Part shown: positions 36,697-45,831 of the stretch, in pieces
How the letters are laid out: the number at the start of each line of letters is the position of its first letter
How positions within the stretch are numbered: the stretch's first letter is position 1
Assembly: GCA_947378425.1 (NCBI GenBank)
Contig: CANCJV010000027.1
Location: 1 to 54,409, forward strand
Direction of reading: 5' to 3'
From: Synechococcaceae cyanobacterium
GTDB taxonomy: Bacteria; Cyanobacteriota; Cyanobacteriia; PCC-6307; Cyanobiaceae
DNA length: 54,409 nucleotides
Position numbers and translations under genes: made by a program
The notes under the pieces: model-generated
What the model saw: the letters and a program-made list of their open reading frames with translations, nothing else
Told to the model about the DNA's origin: nothing
Database searches by the model: none

Positions 36697-38226
36697 ATGC
36701 TGAGCACACTTCTGCTGATCCCTTTCCTCGGGGCCTTTCTGCTGCTGTTCTGGCCGGGCCAACCGGTGCCCGGACGGATGCGGGTGGTGACGATCGTGGT
36801 GTTGGCTCTGCAGCTGGCCTGGAGCCTGCGGGTGCTGCTGGCCTTCGATCCCGCCGATGGCGGCATGCAGCTGCAGGAATCCTTCGCCTGGGTCAGCATC
36901 ATCGGCCTCGATTATCGCCTCGGTATCGACGGCCTGTCGTTGCCCCTGGTGCTGATCAATGCGGGCCTGACCCTGGTCTCAGCCGTCTGCACCCGCGACA
37001 TCAGCCAGCGGCCCCGCATCTATTTCGCCCTGCTGCTGTTGATCAGCGGCGCGGTCAATGGCGCCTTCCTGGCCGAGAACCTGCTGCTGTTCTTTCTCTT
37101 CTATGAGCTCGAGCTGGTGCCCCTGTGGTTGCTGATCTCGATCTGGGGCGGCACGGAGCGGGCCTACGCAGCCACCAAATTCCTGATCTTCACGGCTGTC
37201 TCCGGGGTGCTGATTCTTGGCGCCTTTCTCGGGCTGGCCCTGCTGACCGGCACCGTTGATTTCAGCCTGACGCCGGTGCTGAGCGAGCGTCTCGCCATGG
37301 GCAGCCAGCTGCTGTTGCTGGGGGCCCTGTTGATCGGCTTCGGCATCAAGATTCCGTTGGTGCCCTTCCACACCTGGTTGCCCGATGCCCACACCCAGGC
37401 GTCGACGCCGGTATCGGTGCTGCTGGCTGGGGTGCTGCTGAAACTGGGCACCTACGGACTGTTGCGCTTTTGCCTGGGCCTGTTCCCCGAGGCCTGGGCC
37501 CTGCTGGCGCCATGGCTGGCGGGCTGGGCGGCGGTGTCGGTGCTCTACGGCTCCCTGGCGGCGATCGCCCAGCGCGACATGAAGCGGATGGTGGCCTACA
37601 GCTCCGTCGGCCACATGGGCTACATCCTGTTGGCGGCGGCGGCGGCCACGCCGGTCAGCCTGCTGGGGGCCGTGTTCCAGATGGTCAGCCACGGCCTGAT
37701 CTCGGCCCTGTTGTTTCTGCTGGTGGGCATCGTCTACCGCAAGACCGGCACCCGTGATCTCGAGGTGCTGCGCGGCCTGCTCAACCCCGAGCGCGGCCTG
37801 CCCTTCACCGGCACGTTGATGATTCTGGGGGTGATGGCTAGCGCCGGTCTGCCCGGGATGGCCGGCTTCATCTCCGAGTTCCTGGTGTTCCGCGGCAGCC
37901 TTGAGGCCTTCCCTTTGGCCACGCTCCTCTGCATGGTCGGATCTGGCCTGACGGCGGTCTATTTCCTGCTGCTGGTGAACCGCGCCTTCTTCGGCCGCAT
38001 GGCGATCACCCCTGCCAGCGAGGATCCGGTGGCGGATGCCAGGCTCGACATCCGCCTGGCGGCGGTGGCGCCGCGGGAGACGATTCCGGCCATGGCCCTG
38101 GCGGTCGGCGTCGTGGCGATCGGCCTGATCCCCACCTGGCTGGGCCGCATCAGTGAGGCGGCCAGCACCACCATGGCGCGGCTGCCGGGCTTGCTGGCCA
38201 ATCTCCAGAGCGGAGGCCTGGGCTGA
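36697..38226 (+). CDS. ndhD4: NAD(P)H-quinone oxidoreductase subunit NdhD, CO2-uptake type (NdhD4-like)
   Basis: A 509-residue polytopic membrane subunit from ATG 36697 (MLSTLLLIPFLGAFLLLFWP). NdhD features are YELELVPLWLLISIWGG, KIPLVPFHTWLPDAHTQAST and QRDMKRMVAYSSVGHMGYIL. It begins 10 bases after ndhF and its stop overlaps the chpX ATG (TGATG around 38224), so the three are one unit. Confidence 0.92.
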   Translation: MLSTLLLIPFLGAFLLLFWPGQPVPGRMRVVTIVVLALQLAWSLRVLLAFDPADGGMQLQESFAWVSIIGLDYRLGIDGLSLPLVLINAGLTLVSAVCTRDISQRPRIYFALLLLISGAVNGAFLAENLLLFFLFYELELVPLWLLISIWGGTERAYAATKFLIFTAVSGVLILGAFLGLALLTGTVDFSLTPVLSERLAMGSQLLLLGALLIGFGIKIPLVPFHTWLPDAHTQASTPVSVLLAGVLLKLGTYGLLRFCLGLFPEAWALLAPWLAGWAAVSVLYGSLAAIAQRDMKRMVAYSSVGHMGYILLAAAAATPVSLLGAVFQMVSHGLISALLFLLVGIVYRKTGTRDLEVLRGLLNPERGLPFTGTLMILGVMASAGLPGMAGFISEFLVFRGSLEAFPLATLLCMVGSGLTAVYFLLLVNRAFFGRMAITPASEDPVADARLDIRLAAVAPRETIPAMALAVGVVAIGLIPTWLGRISEAASTTMARLPGLLANLQSGGLG

Positions 38227-39377
38227 TGCCGATCATTTCCGCCGATCTCACCCACGCCGGCGGCAGGCCCACGGCCGCCGAACTTGAAGCCCGGTTGCTG
38301 GCAGGCCAGACCCTGCTGGCCGAGACGCCCAACCATGTGATGCAGGTGGTGGATGTGCTCGAGAGCTATGGCGAGGTGCTCGATGCCTACAGCACCAACC
38401 TCATCTATCAGGCCGAACAGCAGTTCCTCAATCCGCTGCCCGCCTTTCGCTACCTCGACGGCGACCTCAGCCTTGGCAAGATCTGGCGCCATCTGATCCA
38501 CGACCGCATCAACTTCGAATACGCCGAGTACTGCCAGAAGTCGATGTTCTGGCATGGCACCGGCGGTCTCGACAGCTACCTGGATTCCGAGGCCTTCCGC
38601 GCCAGCTGCGCCGCCATCATCGGTCGCAAGACCGGCCGCGATCCCCTGCTGGCCCTGCTCCATCCGGTGTTCCCCGATTTTCTGCTGGAGTTGATCCGCT
38701 CCGCCGCCACCACCCATGCCCTGGGGCAGTTCTGGCGGGTGATGAGTGATCTGTTCCTCGATCTGGCCCGGGCTGAAAAGGACGGCCGCGTCAGCACGGT
38801 GGCGGCGGTGGTCGAGTTCCTGCGCCAGGGCCTGGTGGCCGCCGCCGCCAATCCGATCACCTATGCGGTGGAGGTGGCGGGCGAACGCTTCTGGGTGCTG
38901 CCGCCGCAAGCCGGCCTCACCTTCCTCGCCGATGTGGCGGTGCCCTACGTCGAGGCGGTGTTCCTGCGGGGCATGCCCTTTCTGGGCACGGTCTCGTTCA
39001 ACGCCCAGGCCCAGCAGGTGTCGCCGGACCAGAGCACCTTCGCCTACGGCGCCCTGTTCGCCGACCCCCTGCCCACCATGGGCTCGGGCATCCCCCCCAG
39101 TCTGCTGATGCAGGACATGTACCGCCATCTGCCGCAGCGCCTGCATCAGTGGTATCTGCAGACCTCGCGCGGTGAAGGGGACGTGCGGGTGAAGATCTGC
39201 CTCAGTTTTCAGAAGTCGATGTTCTGTGTCACCAACGCCGCCATTGCCGGCACCTTCCCCCAGCCGCTGGATCATGCCGATACGGCGGCCCAGACTGCCA
39301 ATCGCGCCTACGCCGCCAGCTGGGCGGCTCGGCTGAGCCACGCCCGCACCGATTGCCTGGACGCCTGTGATCTCTGA
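38226..39377 (+). CDS. chpX: CO2 hydration protein ChpX (CupB)
   Basis: A 383-residue peripheral subunit of the NDH-1 CO2-uptake complex that hydrates CO2 to bicarbonate on the cytosolic side, probably by a zinc site. Family features are TPNHVMQVVDVLESYGEVLD, HDRINFEYAEYCQKSMFWHG with conserved His and Glu, and FWVLPPQAGLTFLADVAVPY. It is the CupB-type partner of NdhF4/NdhD4. Translational coupling to ndhD is clear. Confidence 0.94.
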   Translation: MPIISADLTHAGGRPTAAELEARLLAGQTLLAETPNHVMQVVDVLESYGEVLDAYSTNLIYQAEQQFLNPLPAFRYLDGDLSLGKIWRHLIHDRINFEYAEYCQKSMFWHGTGGLDSYLDSEAFRASCAAIIGRKTGRDPLLALLHPVFPDFLLELIRSAATTHALGQFWRVMSDLFLDLARAEKDGRVSTVAAVVEFLRQGLVAAAANPITYAVEVAGERFWVLPPQAGLTFLADVAVPYVEAVFLRGMPFLGTVSFNAQAQQVSPDQSTFAYGALFADPLPTMGSGIPPSLLMQDMYRHLPQRLHQWYLQTSRGEGDVRVKICLSFQKSMFCVTNAAIAGTFPQPLDHADTAAQTANRAYAASWAARLSHARTDCLDACDL

Positions 39378-39406
39378 AGAGCGGCCGGGGGCGTAAGGTC
39401 GAAACC

Positions 39407-39652
39407 ATGGATCAGCCCTGGACACAACGGGCGCGGCCCGACCGGCTGGAACGCCGGATTGAATTCGACGACTACGAGACCACCCGCACCTTCCTGGAGC
39501 GCCTCAATGGGCTGTCGGAAGCGCAGGGTCGCTTTCCGGACATCAGTTTCGGCCGCACCTACGTGAACCTCACCCTGCGGCCCGAGCAGGAGGACGGCGC
39601 GATTGCAGCTGCTGACACCACCTTCGCGGCAGCCATTGATGGGCTCCTCTGA
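39407..39652 (+). CDS. acRAF: Alpha-carboxysome RuBisCO assembly factor (acRAF, pterin-dehydratase-like)
   Basis: An 81-residue protein with the pterin-4a-carbinolamine dehydratase fold, seen in [20 protein letters not shown] and [10 protein letters not shown]. The His-His-Pro catalytic motif of true dehydratases is replaced by RFPDISFG, which fits the non-enzymatic RuBisCO chaperone acRAF. Its end overlaps the cbbX start by 14 bases in another frame, so assembly factor and activase are co-produced. Confidence 0.88.
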   Translation: MDQPWTQRARPDRLERRIEFDDYETTRTFLERLNGLSEAQGRFPDISFGRTYVNLTLRPEQEDGAIAAADTTFAAAIDGLL

Positions 39653-40625
39653 GCAGCGGCAAACCAGCCAGCAGCAGGAGCCGGCCCCCGAGGGGAGCAG
39701 CCAGGACCACCCACAGGAGAGCCGTATTGATCTGCACTCCAGCATCCATGCCGCCGGCATCGAAACCGTGCTCGAACAGCTGGACCGGGAGCTGATCGGG
39801 CTGCGGCCGGTGAAGGCTCGGATCCGCGAGATCGCCGCCCTGCTGGTGGTCAATCGGGCCCGGCTGCAGGTGGGGCTCGACACCGCTCCGCCCAGCCTGC
39901 ACATGTCCTTCACCGGACACCCCGGCACCGGGAAGACGACCGTGGCCGAGCGGATGTCCAAGATCCTGCATGGCCTCGGCTACGTGCGTAAGGGCCATGT
40001 GGTGACCGCCACCCGCGACGACCTGGTGGGGCAGTACATCGGCCACACCGCTCCGAAAACGCGGGAGATGCTCAAAAAAGCGATGGGCGGCGTGCTGTTC
40101 ATCGATGAGGCCTATTACCTCTACAAACCGGAGAACGAGCGCGACTACGGCGCCGAAGCGATTGAGATCCTGCTGCAGGTGATGGAGACCAACCGTGACG
40201 ACCTGGTGGTGATCTTCGCTGGCTACAAGGAGCGCATGGATATTTTCTACCAGTCCAATCCCGGCCTCTCCTCCCGCGTGGCCAACCACATTGATTTTCC
40301 TGACTATTCGGCGGCTGAACTGTTGGCGATCGCTCGGCTGATTCTGGCGGGTGAGAACTACCGCTTCAGCGAGGAGGCCCAACTGGTGTTTGCCGATTAC
40401 ATCCATCGCCGCATGCAGCTGCCCTTCTTCGCCAACGCCCGCTCGATCCGCAATGCCATCGACCGGGCCCGCATGCGCCAGGCCAACCGCCTCTACAACC
40501 GCAGTGGCGGCACCGTCTCTCGCCTGGAACTGATGACGATCGAAGCCGACGACATCACCGCCAGCCGGGTCTTCCAGGGGGAAGTGGAGGGACTCGACCC
40601 CAGCACCCCCTTGACCACGAGCTGA
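39639..40625 (+). CDS. cbbX: RuBisCO activase CbbX (AAA+)
   Basis: Hexameric AAA+ motor that pulls inhibitory sugar phosphates out of red-type RuBisCO by acting on the CbbL tail. From ATG 39639 it has 328 residues with Walker [10 protein letters not shown] near residue 94, Walker [12 protein letters not shown] near 151 and sensor/arginine-finger region [17 protein letters not shown]. The N-terminal ~35 residues are Gln/Ser-rich. It closes the CO2 cluster and converges on dnaA with 26 bases between. Confidence 0.93.
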   Translation: MGSSEQRQTSQQQEPAPEGSSQDHPQESRIDLHSSIHAAGIETVLEQLDRELIGLRPVKARIREIAALLVVNRARLQVGLDTAPPSLHMSFTGHPGTGKTTVAERMSKILHGLGYVRKGHVVTATRDDLVGQYIGHTAPKTREMLKKAMGGVLFIDEAYYLYKPENERDYGAEAIEILLQVMETNRDDLVVIFAGYKERMDIFYQSNPGLSSRVANHIDFPDYSAAELLAIARLILAGENYRFSEEAQLVFADYIHRRMQLPFFANARSIRNAIDRARMRQANRLYNRSGGTVSRLELMTIEADDITASRVFQGEVEGLDPSTPLTTS

Positions 40626-40651
40626 GCAGCTCACCGAGCTCCTGAGGCCTC

Positions 40652-42067
40652 TCAGCGTCGTTTGCGCGAATCAATCTGCAGAAGATCGCGCACCTTCTGC
40701 ACCTGACGTGAGAGATCGGGATCGCTGCTGAGTCGCTTCTCCACCTGCTCGACGGCGTACATCACCGTGGAGTGGTCCTTGCCGCCGAAGGCCTCGCCGA
40801 TCCGCGGCAGCGACAGCTTGGTGTTCTGTCGCATCAGGTACATCCCCACCTGACGGGCCTGGCTGACCGCCCGCTTGCGGCTGGGGGAGAGCATCTCGTC
40901 GATGCGCACGTCGAACACCTCCGACACCTTGTCGAGCACCTGCTGGGGGGTCACCTCGACGTCGTTGCCGACCGGATCGAGCATCGGCGCCACCGATTCC
41001 ACCGTCATCGGCAGGCCCGTGATCGAGGCGAAGGCCACAGCGCGGGTGAGGGCGCCTTCGAGTTCGCGGATGTTGGAGGTGAAGCGCCCGGCGATGTAAT
41101 GAATCAGCTCCCGCGGCAGTGCCATCTGCTCGGTCTCCGCCTTCTTGTGCAGAATCGCCATGCGGGTTTCCAGGTCCGGTGCCTGGATGTCGGCGATCAA
41201 TCCCATCGAGAAGCGGGAAATCAGCCGCTCCTGCAGCCTCGGGATCTGGCTGGGCGGGCGGTCGCTGGTGATCACGATCTGGCGGCCGGCCTCGTGCAGG
41301 GCATTGAACGTGTGGAAAAACTCCTCCTGGGTGTACTCCTTGCCCTCGATGAATTGGATGTCGTCCACCAGGATCAGATCGGCGGCCCGGTAGCGATCGC
41401 GGAACGACTGCATGGCGTCCTTGCGAATCGCCTGGATCAGGTCGTTGGTGAAGGTTTCCGTGGAGACATAGAACACCCGCGCCTCGGGATCGATCTCCTG
41501 GCGGTAATGGCCGATCGCCTGCATCAGGTGGGTCTTGCCGAGGCCGACGCCACCGCAGATGAACAGCGGATTGAATTCGCGGCCCGGCGCTTCGGCCACC
41601 GCCAGGGCCGCCGCATGGGCCATGCGGCTGTTGGCCCCGACGACGAAGCGGTTGAACACATAGCGGGGGTTGAGGTTGAGCACCACCCGTGGCGGCCGGC
41701 CATTGCCGCTCTCCTGGCGGCGCTGGCCGTCGCCGCCGTCGGCCGGGTTGCGCGGCGGAAGGTCGGCAATCTCCCCCGCCGGCAGCGGCCCGGAGCCCCC
41801 CCCAGGGGCAGGAGACTGTTCCTCGGCGAACGCCACCTCCACCCGCACGGCATGACCGGCCATCTCCGCAGCGACCGCCTCGATCTTGGCCAGGTAGTTC
41901 TTGCGCAGCCAGCTGCTGGCGAAGCTGTTGGGGGCCAGTACCCGCAACACGCCGTTCTCGTAGCTGTCGCAGCGGGCCGGCCGGATCCAGGTCTCGAACG
42001 TCGGCTTGCTCAGATTGGCCTGGAGCGCCTGCTGGATCCGGTGCCAGAGCTCGTCCCCCTGATGCAC
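40652..42067 (-). CDS. dnaA: Chromosomal replication initiator protein DnaA
   Basis: Origin-binding AAA+ ATPase. Domains in order: N-terminal domain I ([20 protein letters not shown]), a Gly/Pro-rich linker, the AAA+ core with Walker [11 protein letters not shown] and Walker [10 protein letters not shown], and the C-terminal DnaA-box-binding domain with [10 protein letters not shown]. The frame is open upstream to 42157 without a good ribosome site. GTG 42067 has AAGGG six bases upstream (42074-42078) and gives a normal N-terminus (about 471 residues); GTG 42085 is the alternative. I saw no cluster of DnaA boxes nearby. Confidence 0.95.
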   Translation of the reverse strand: MHQGDELWHRIQQALQANLSKPTFETWIRPARCDSYENGVLRVLAPNSFASSWLRKNYLAKIEAVAAEMAGHAVRVEVAFAEEQSPAPGGGSGPLPAGEIADLPPRNPADGGDGQRRQESGNGRPPRVVLNLNPRYVFNRFVVGANSRMAHAAALAVAEAPGREFNPLFICGGVGLGKTHLMQAIGHYRQEIDPEARVFYVSTETFTNDLIQAIRKDAMQSFRDRYRAADLILVDDIQFIEGKEYTQEEFFHTFNALHEAGRQIVITSDRPPSQIPRLQERLISRFSMGLIADIQAPDLETRMAILHKKAETEQMALPRELIHYIAGRFTSNIRELEGALTRAVAFASITGLPMTVESVAPMLDPVGNDVEVTPQQVLDKVSEVFDVRIDEMLSPSRKRAVSQARQVGMYLMRQNTKLSLPRIGEAFGGKDHSTVMYAVEQVEKRLSSDPDLSRQVQKVRDLLQIDSRKRR

Positions 42068-42126
42068 CGTCTGCCCTTGCGCCACGGCCTGAATATACGC
42101 AGCTTCCGAGCGCCGCGAGGTCTTTA

Positions 42127-43317
42127 ATGAACCCTCCTCTCCCTTCCCGCCCCCCAACCGCTTCGATGGCCCACCCCCAACTGGTTTCTGCCCCCCGGCT
42201 CGCCGCCCGTCCGGGGGCCTGGCTGGCCCTGGTCCTGGGTGGCCTGCTGTCGGGCTGCTCGCTGGCGCCGTCCTTCCCGAACCTGGGGCGGGAAGCCCAG
42301 CCGAGTCGGCTGCGGGAAACGCCGGTGAGCCCGCTGTTGCCCAGTGGCGGCAACGTGATCGTCAAGGCGGTGGAGAAGACCGGGCCTGCCGTGGTGCGGA
42401 TTGACACCGTCAAGCGCCTGGTCAACCCCATGGCGGGTCTGTTCGGCCGCGGGCCGGAGATTCAGCAGCAGCAGGGCCAGGGATCGGGCTTCATCATCGA
42501 GGCCGATGGCATCGTGCTCACCAACGCCCATGTGGTGGAAGGCGCCAATGAGGTGAGCGTCACCCTGCCCGATGGCCGCAGCTTCACCGGCAAGGTGCTG
42601 GGGGCCGACCCGCTCACCGATGTGGCTGTGGTCAAGGTGGTCAGCTCCAATCTGCCGGTGGCTCCCCTGGGGGATTCGGCCAAGGTGCGGCCGGGGGAAT
42701 GGGCGATCGCCATCGGCAACCCCCTCGGCCTCGACAACACAGTCACCGCCGGGATCATCAGCGCCATCCAGCGCACCAATGCGGTGGGAGAGGGCCAGCG
42801 GGTGCCCTACCTGCAGACCGACGCTGCCGTCAATCCCGGCAACAGCGGCGGTCCGTTGATCAACGATCGCGGCCAGGTGATCGGCATCAACACCGCCATC
42901 CGCCAGGCCCCGGGAGCCGGCCTCAGCTTCGCGATCCCGATCAACACCGCCCGCCAGATCGCCGAGCAGATCCTGGCCCGCGGCTATGCCAGCCACCCCT
43001 ACATCGGCGTGCGGCTGCAGGCCCTCACCCCCCAGCTGGCCCGGGAGATCAATGCCACCACCAACGCCTGCCGTCTTCCGGAAGTCAACGGCGTGGTGGT
43101 GGTTGATGTCATGCGGAGCAGCCCGGCCGAGAGGGGCGGTCTCAAGCCCTGTGATCTGATCGAGAAGGTGGCCGGCAACACGGTGCGCAATCCCTCGGAG
43201 GTGCAGCTCGATGTCGATGGCGGACGGGTGAACCGCCCCCTGGAGTTGACCGTGCGCCGCGACGGCAACCAGCAGAACCTGACCGTGCAGCCGGTGGAAC
43301 TGCCCCACCAGAGTTGA
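42127..43317 (+). CDS. HtrA/Deg-type trypsin-like serine protease, predicted lipoprotein
   Basis: Periplasmic or lumenal quality-control protease of 396 residues. A signal peptide ends in a lipobox LLSGC near residue 42, predicting lipid attachment. The catalytic triad is read as His in TNAHVVEG, Asp in [10 protein letters not shown] and Ser in NPGNSGGPL; one PDZ domain follows ([40 protein letters not shown]). ATG 42127 has GAGG upstream; ATG 42166 is an alternative. It resembles HhoA/HhoB/HtrA of cyanobacteria, but the exact paralogue cannot be told. Confidence 0.93.
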   Translation: MNPPLPSRPPTASMAHPQLVSAPRLAARPGAWLALVLGGLLSGCSLAPSFPNLGREAQPSRLRETPVSPLLPSGGNVIVKAVEKTGPAVVRIDTVKRLVNPMAGLFGRGPEIQQQQGQGSGFIIEADGIVLTNAHVVEGANEVSVTLPDGRSFTGKVLGADPLTDVAVVKVVSSNLPVAPLGDSAKVRPGEWAIAIGNPLGLDNTVTAGIISAIQRTNAVGEGQRVPYLQTDAAVNPGNSGGPLINDRGQVIGINTAIRQAPGAGLSFAIPINTARQIAEQILARGYASHPYIGVRLQALTPQLAREINATTNACRLPEVNGVVVVDVMRSSPAERGGLKPCDLIEKVAGNTVRNPSEVQLDVDGGRVNRPLELTVRRDGNQQNLTVQPVELPHQS

Positions 43318-44018
43318 ACGTCCCCGATGGTGCGCCGCTGCGATCAGCGCCCGGCTCAGGACCCGGTGCCGCATGGCAACGGCCTGATGCCCCCTACCGC
43401 CGTGACGGTCAATTGGTGGTGATGGCCCGCTGGCCGGCCCCGGGGCGCTGCAAGCGACGCCTCGCCGCCAGCATCGGAATGCGGCGAGCGGCGTTGATCC
43501 AGGCCCGGCTCAGCGCCCATGTCCTGCAGGTGGCCCGGATCGCTGCGGCCGGCCAGGGGCTGGAGCTGGTGCTGGCTGTGAGCGGCCTGGCCGATCGGGC
43601 CGCCAGGCGCTGGGGGGGCGAGCTGGGGGCGGCTCGAACCGTGCTGCAGGGGGAGGGGCGCCTGGGGGTTCGGCTGCAACGGCAGCTGATCCGGGCGCGG
43701 CGCGAGGGGGCCCGGCGGGTGATCCTGATCGGCAGTGACCTGCCGGATCTGGCCAGCCCCGACCTGATCGAGGCTTTCCGGTTGCTGGAGCAGCAGCCGC
43801 TGGTGCTCGGACCGGCCTGCGATGGCGGCTACTGGCTGATCGGTCTGGCTGGCTCCTGGCCGACCCTGTTCGCCGGCGCCGGCCAGGCCATCGGCTGGGG
43901 TGGGGATCAGGTACTGGCCCAGACCCTGGCGGCCGCCGCGGCCCTGGGACTGGAGCCCCAGCTGCTGCCGCAACGGGCCGATCTGGATCGGGGCGTGGAT
44001 CTTCGGCGCTGGCGTTGA
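43314..44018 (+). CDS. DUF2064 / TIGR04282-family glycosyltransferase-like protein
   Basis: A 234-residue nucleotide-sugar-transferase-fold protein with VVMARWPAPGRCKRRL, GSDLPDL and GPACDGGYWLIGL, the signatures of the TIGR04282 family, which is often annotated with arsenosugar synthesis; that function is unproven here. The TTG start at 43314 overlaps the protease stop (TTGA); ATG 43422 would cut the first beta strand. The next gene is its usual partner family. Confidence 0.82.
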   Translation: MNVPDGAPLRSAPGSGPGAAWQRPDAPYRRDGQLVVMARWPAPGRCKRRLAASIGMRRAALIQARLSAHVLQVARIAAAGQGLELVLAVSGLADRAARRWGGELGAARTVLQGEGRLGVRLQRQLIRARREGARRVILIGSDLPDLASPDLIEAFRLLEQQPLVLGPACDGGYWLIGLAGSWPTLFAGAGQAIGWGGDQVLAQTLAAAAALGLEPQLLPQRADLDRGVDLRRWR

Positions 44019-44108
44019 ACCTTGAGCTGCACCCCTGCCCCTGAAGCGTTCACGGCGAGGCCCGCCACGGCTGGCTCCACGGCGGCTTGCACGCTGGTGC
44101 CCACGCCG

Positions 44109-44849
44109 ATGGCCCCGTCCTCACCGGGACCGCCCCCCCCACCGTCAGCCGTTCTGGCGCCCCTGGACGTCGTCATCGCCGTTCGCAACGAGGCCCGGGG
44201 CCTGCCGCCCCTGCTGGCCGACCTGGCCAGGGCGCCCCGTGGCCTGGTGCGGGATGTGCTGGTGATCGACGGCGGCAGCAGGGATGGCAGCCAGCGGCTG
44301 GCCCGGCTGGCGGGGGCCAGGCTGCATGCGGCCGAAGCGGGGCGGGGCCTGCAGCTGGTCCAGGGGGTCGCCGCCAGTGGCGCCCCCTGGTTGCTGCTGC
44401 TCCATGGCGATGCCCGATTGCCACCTGACTGGTCTGAGCTGGTGGCCGCAGCCATCGCGGCCGGAGCGGACACGGCCTGGGCCTTCCGGCTGGCCATCGC
44501 CGGCGGCGATCCCCGGCTGCAGCTGGTGGCCTGGGCGGCGAACGGGCGCAGCCGCTGGCGCCAGCTGCCCTACGGCGACCAGGGCCTGCTGCTGGCCCGC
44601 AGCCTCCACGACGCGGCCGGCGGCATCGCCCCCCTGCCGTTGATGGAAGATCTGGAGTTCCTGCTGCGGCTGCGGCGCCACGGGGCCATCCGGCTGCTGG
44701 ATGGGGCCCTGCGCGTCCAGGACCGGCGCTGGCGAGCCCTGGGGGTGTGGCGCACCACCTGGATCAACGCCCGCCTGCGCCGCCGCTGGCGGCGGGGCGT
44801 GGATCCCCAGGTACTCGCCGCGCAGTATTACGGTCGCGGTGGCGGTTGA
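44109..44849 (+). CDS. TIGR04283-family GT2 glycosyltransferase
   Basis: A GT-A fold glycosyltransferase of about 246 residues from ATG 44109 (an earlier TTG at 44022 would add 29 residues). Motifs: LDVVIAVRNEARGLPPLL at the nucleotide site, VIDGGSRDGSQRLA, LLLHGDARLP as the DxD-like metal region, and PLMEDLEFLLRLRRHG with the acidic ED acceptor motif. TIGR04282 and TIGR04283 genes are habitually adjacent and are annotated as arsenosugar synthesis. Sugar and acceptor are unknown. Confidence 0.85.
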   Translation: MAPSSPGPPPPPSAVLAPLDVVIAVRNEARGLPPLLADLARAPRGLVRDVLVIDGGSRDGSQRLARLAGARLHAAEAGRGLQLVQGVAASGAPWLLLLHGDARLPPDWSELVAAAIAAGADTAWAFRLAIAGGDPRLQLVAWAANGRSRWRQLPYGDQGLLLARSLHDAAGGIAPLPLMEDLEFLLRLRRHGAIRLLDGALRVQDRRWRALGVWRTTWINARLRRRWRRGVDPQVLAAQYYGRGGG

Positions 44850-44862
44850 GCGCCGCGGCTTC

Positions 44863-44913
44863 GCCTGCACGGTGCCATCGCCTGCACGGCGCGATCGGTT
44901 GCACGGTTCGATC
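44863..44913 (+). repeat. Three 17-bp tandem repeats
   Basis: Units GCCTGCACGGTGCCATC (44863-44879), GCCTGCACGGCGCGATC (44880-44896) and GGTTGCACGGTTCGATC (44897-44913) stand head to tail just after the glycosyltransferase stop. The shared core is TGCACGG-N4-ATC. It lies in the 252-base gap between convergent genes, where nothing else is recognised. Confidence 0.75.
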
Positions 44914-45101
44914 AGTGGCCGTTCGGGCGGAACCAGAGACGGGCGGAACCGGTGGCTGGCGGAACAGCGGCGGACTCAGGGTCTCCAGCGCCTTGGGGGA
45001 GCAAGGGATGGTGCCGCGGCACGCCCCTCAGGCCTTTGCTTCACTGGGGTTCTGGCCCTGCTGGGATGGGGTGCGGGGCCATCGCCCGGAGCCAGCGGCC
45101 T

Positions 45102-45608
45102 TCAGGGGGCGTACCAGAAGGCGCAGCGACGCTGCAGCGGTTCAAGTTGCCAGCCCTGGGCCTCGTAGAAGCCCACCACCTCCGGATCGGCAAACAGGCT
45201 GACCCGATCGACTCCCATGGCCCGTAACTCTTCGAGCAGATAATGCATGATCTGCTTGCCCAGGCCGGCCCCCTGGTACAGGGGATGGACCGCCAGATCC
45301 CAGACGGTGGCATCGACCACCCCGTCGCCGGTGCAGCGGGCAAAGCCGACCAGCTTGGGAACACGCTCGTCATGGCGCCAGAGCCCCACCTGCAGCAGGC
45401 TGTGCTGCAGCGCCTTGCGCACCCGCCTGAGCGGGCGACGACTCCAGCCGACGGCATCACAGAGGGCCTCGAGTTCGATCAGATCGATCTCCCGCTCCAG
45501 GCTCAGCACCAGGCTGAGTTCGGCCTTGATCGTGGGGCAGAGCCGATGGGCCCCGCCATAGAGATGCCGCAGCAACTCGGGGCTGTGCAGTCGGGGGGTC
45601 TGCGTCAA
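45102..45608 (-). CDS. GNAT family N-acetyltransferase
   Basis: About 168 residues. The GNAT fold is visible in IDLIELEALCDAVGWSRRPL, VWDLAVHPLYQGAGLGKQIM (acetyl-CoA loop, Q/G-x-G-x-G/A type) and VSLFADPEVVGFYEAQGWQ. This resembles the cyanobacterial and plastid NSI-like acetyltransferases that modify proteins or small amines; the substrate is unknown. No ATG is present near the natural start; TTG 45608 is chosen and GTG 45629 is possible. The frame continues to 46010 but that part overlaps the divergent hydrolase. Confidence 0.8.
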   Translation of the reverse strand: MTQTPRLHSPELLRHLYGGAHRLCPTIKAELSLVLSLEREIDLIELEALCDAVGWSRRPLRRVRKALQHSLLQVGLWRHDERVPKLVGFARCTGDGVVDATVWDLAVHPLYQGAGLGKQIMHYLLEELRAMGVDRVSLFADPEVVGFYEAQGWQLEPLQRRCAFWYAP

Positions 45609-45831
45609 GGGGAATGGCGCTGGGGGCACGTCATCGGATAAGCAGTCTGACGATCCTGCCGGAAAGGGGAGGATCTGGGGCAGCGTGAAGCGGCGAAGCT
45701 TGAGGAGCGCAGCCGGAACGGCTGCCCGCTGAACCGCCTCAACTTGCCACGCCTCCACTCTCCCTTTCCGTCCACATGTCTCCGACCCGCCTGCCGACCT
45801 CGCCCTGACAGCCGCGAGCCCACCCGCCCCC

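Noticed and set aside
42068-42126. Replication origin next to dnaA
   Set aside because: The gap is short and I saw no DnaA-box cluster (TTATCCACA-like) or AT-rich unwinding region; in cyanobacteria dnaA is often not at oriC.
44863-44913. A CRISPR array in the 17-bp tandem repeats
   Set aside because: The units are adjacent without spacers, imperfect and too short; no cas genes are present in the window.
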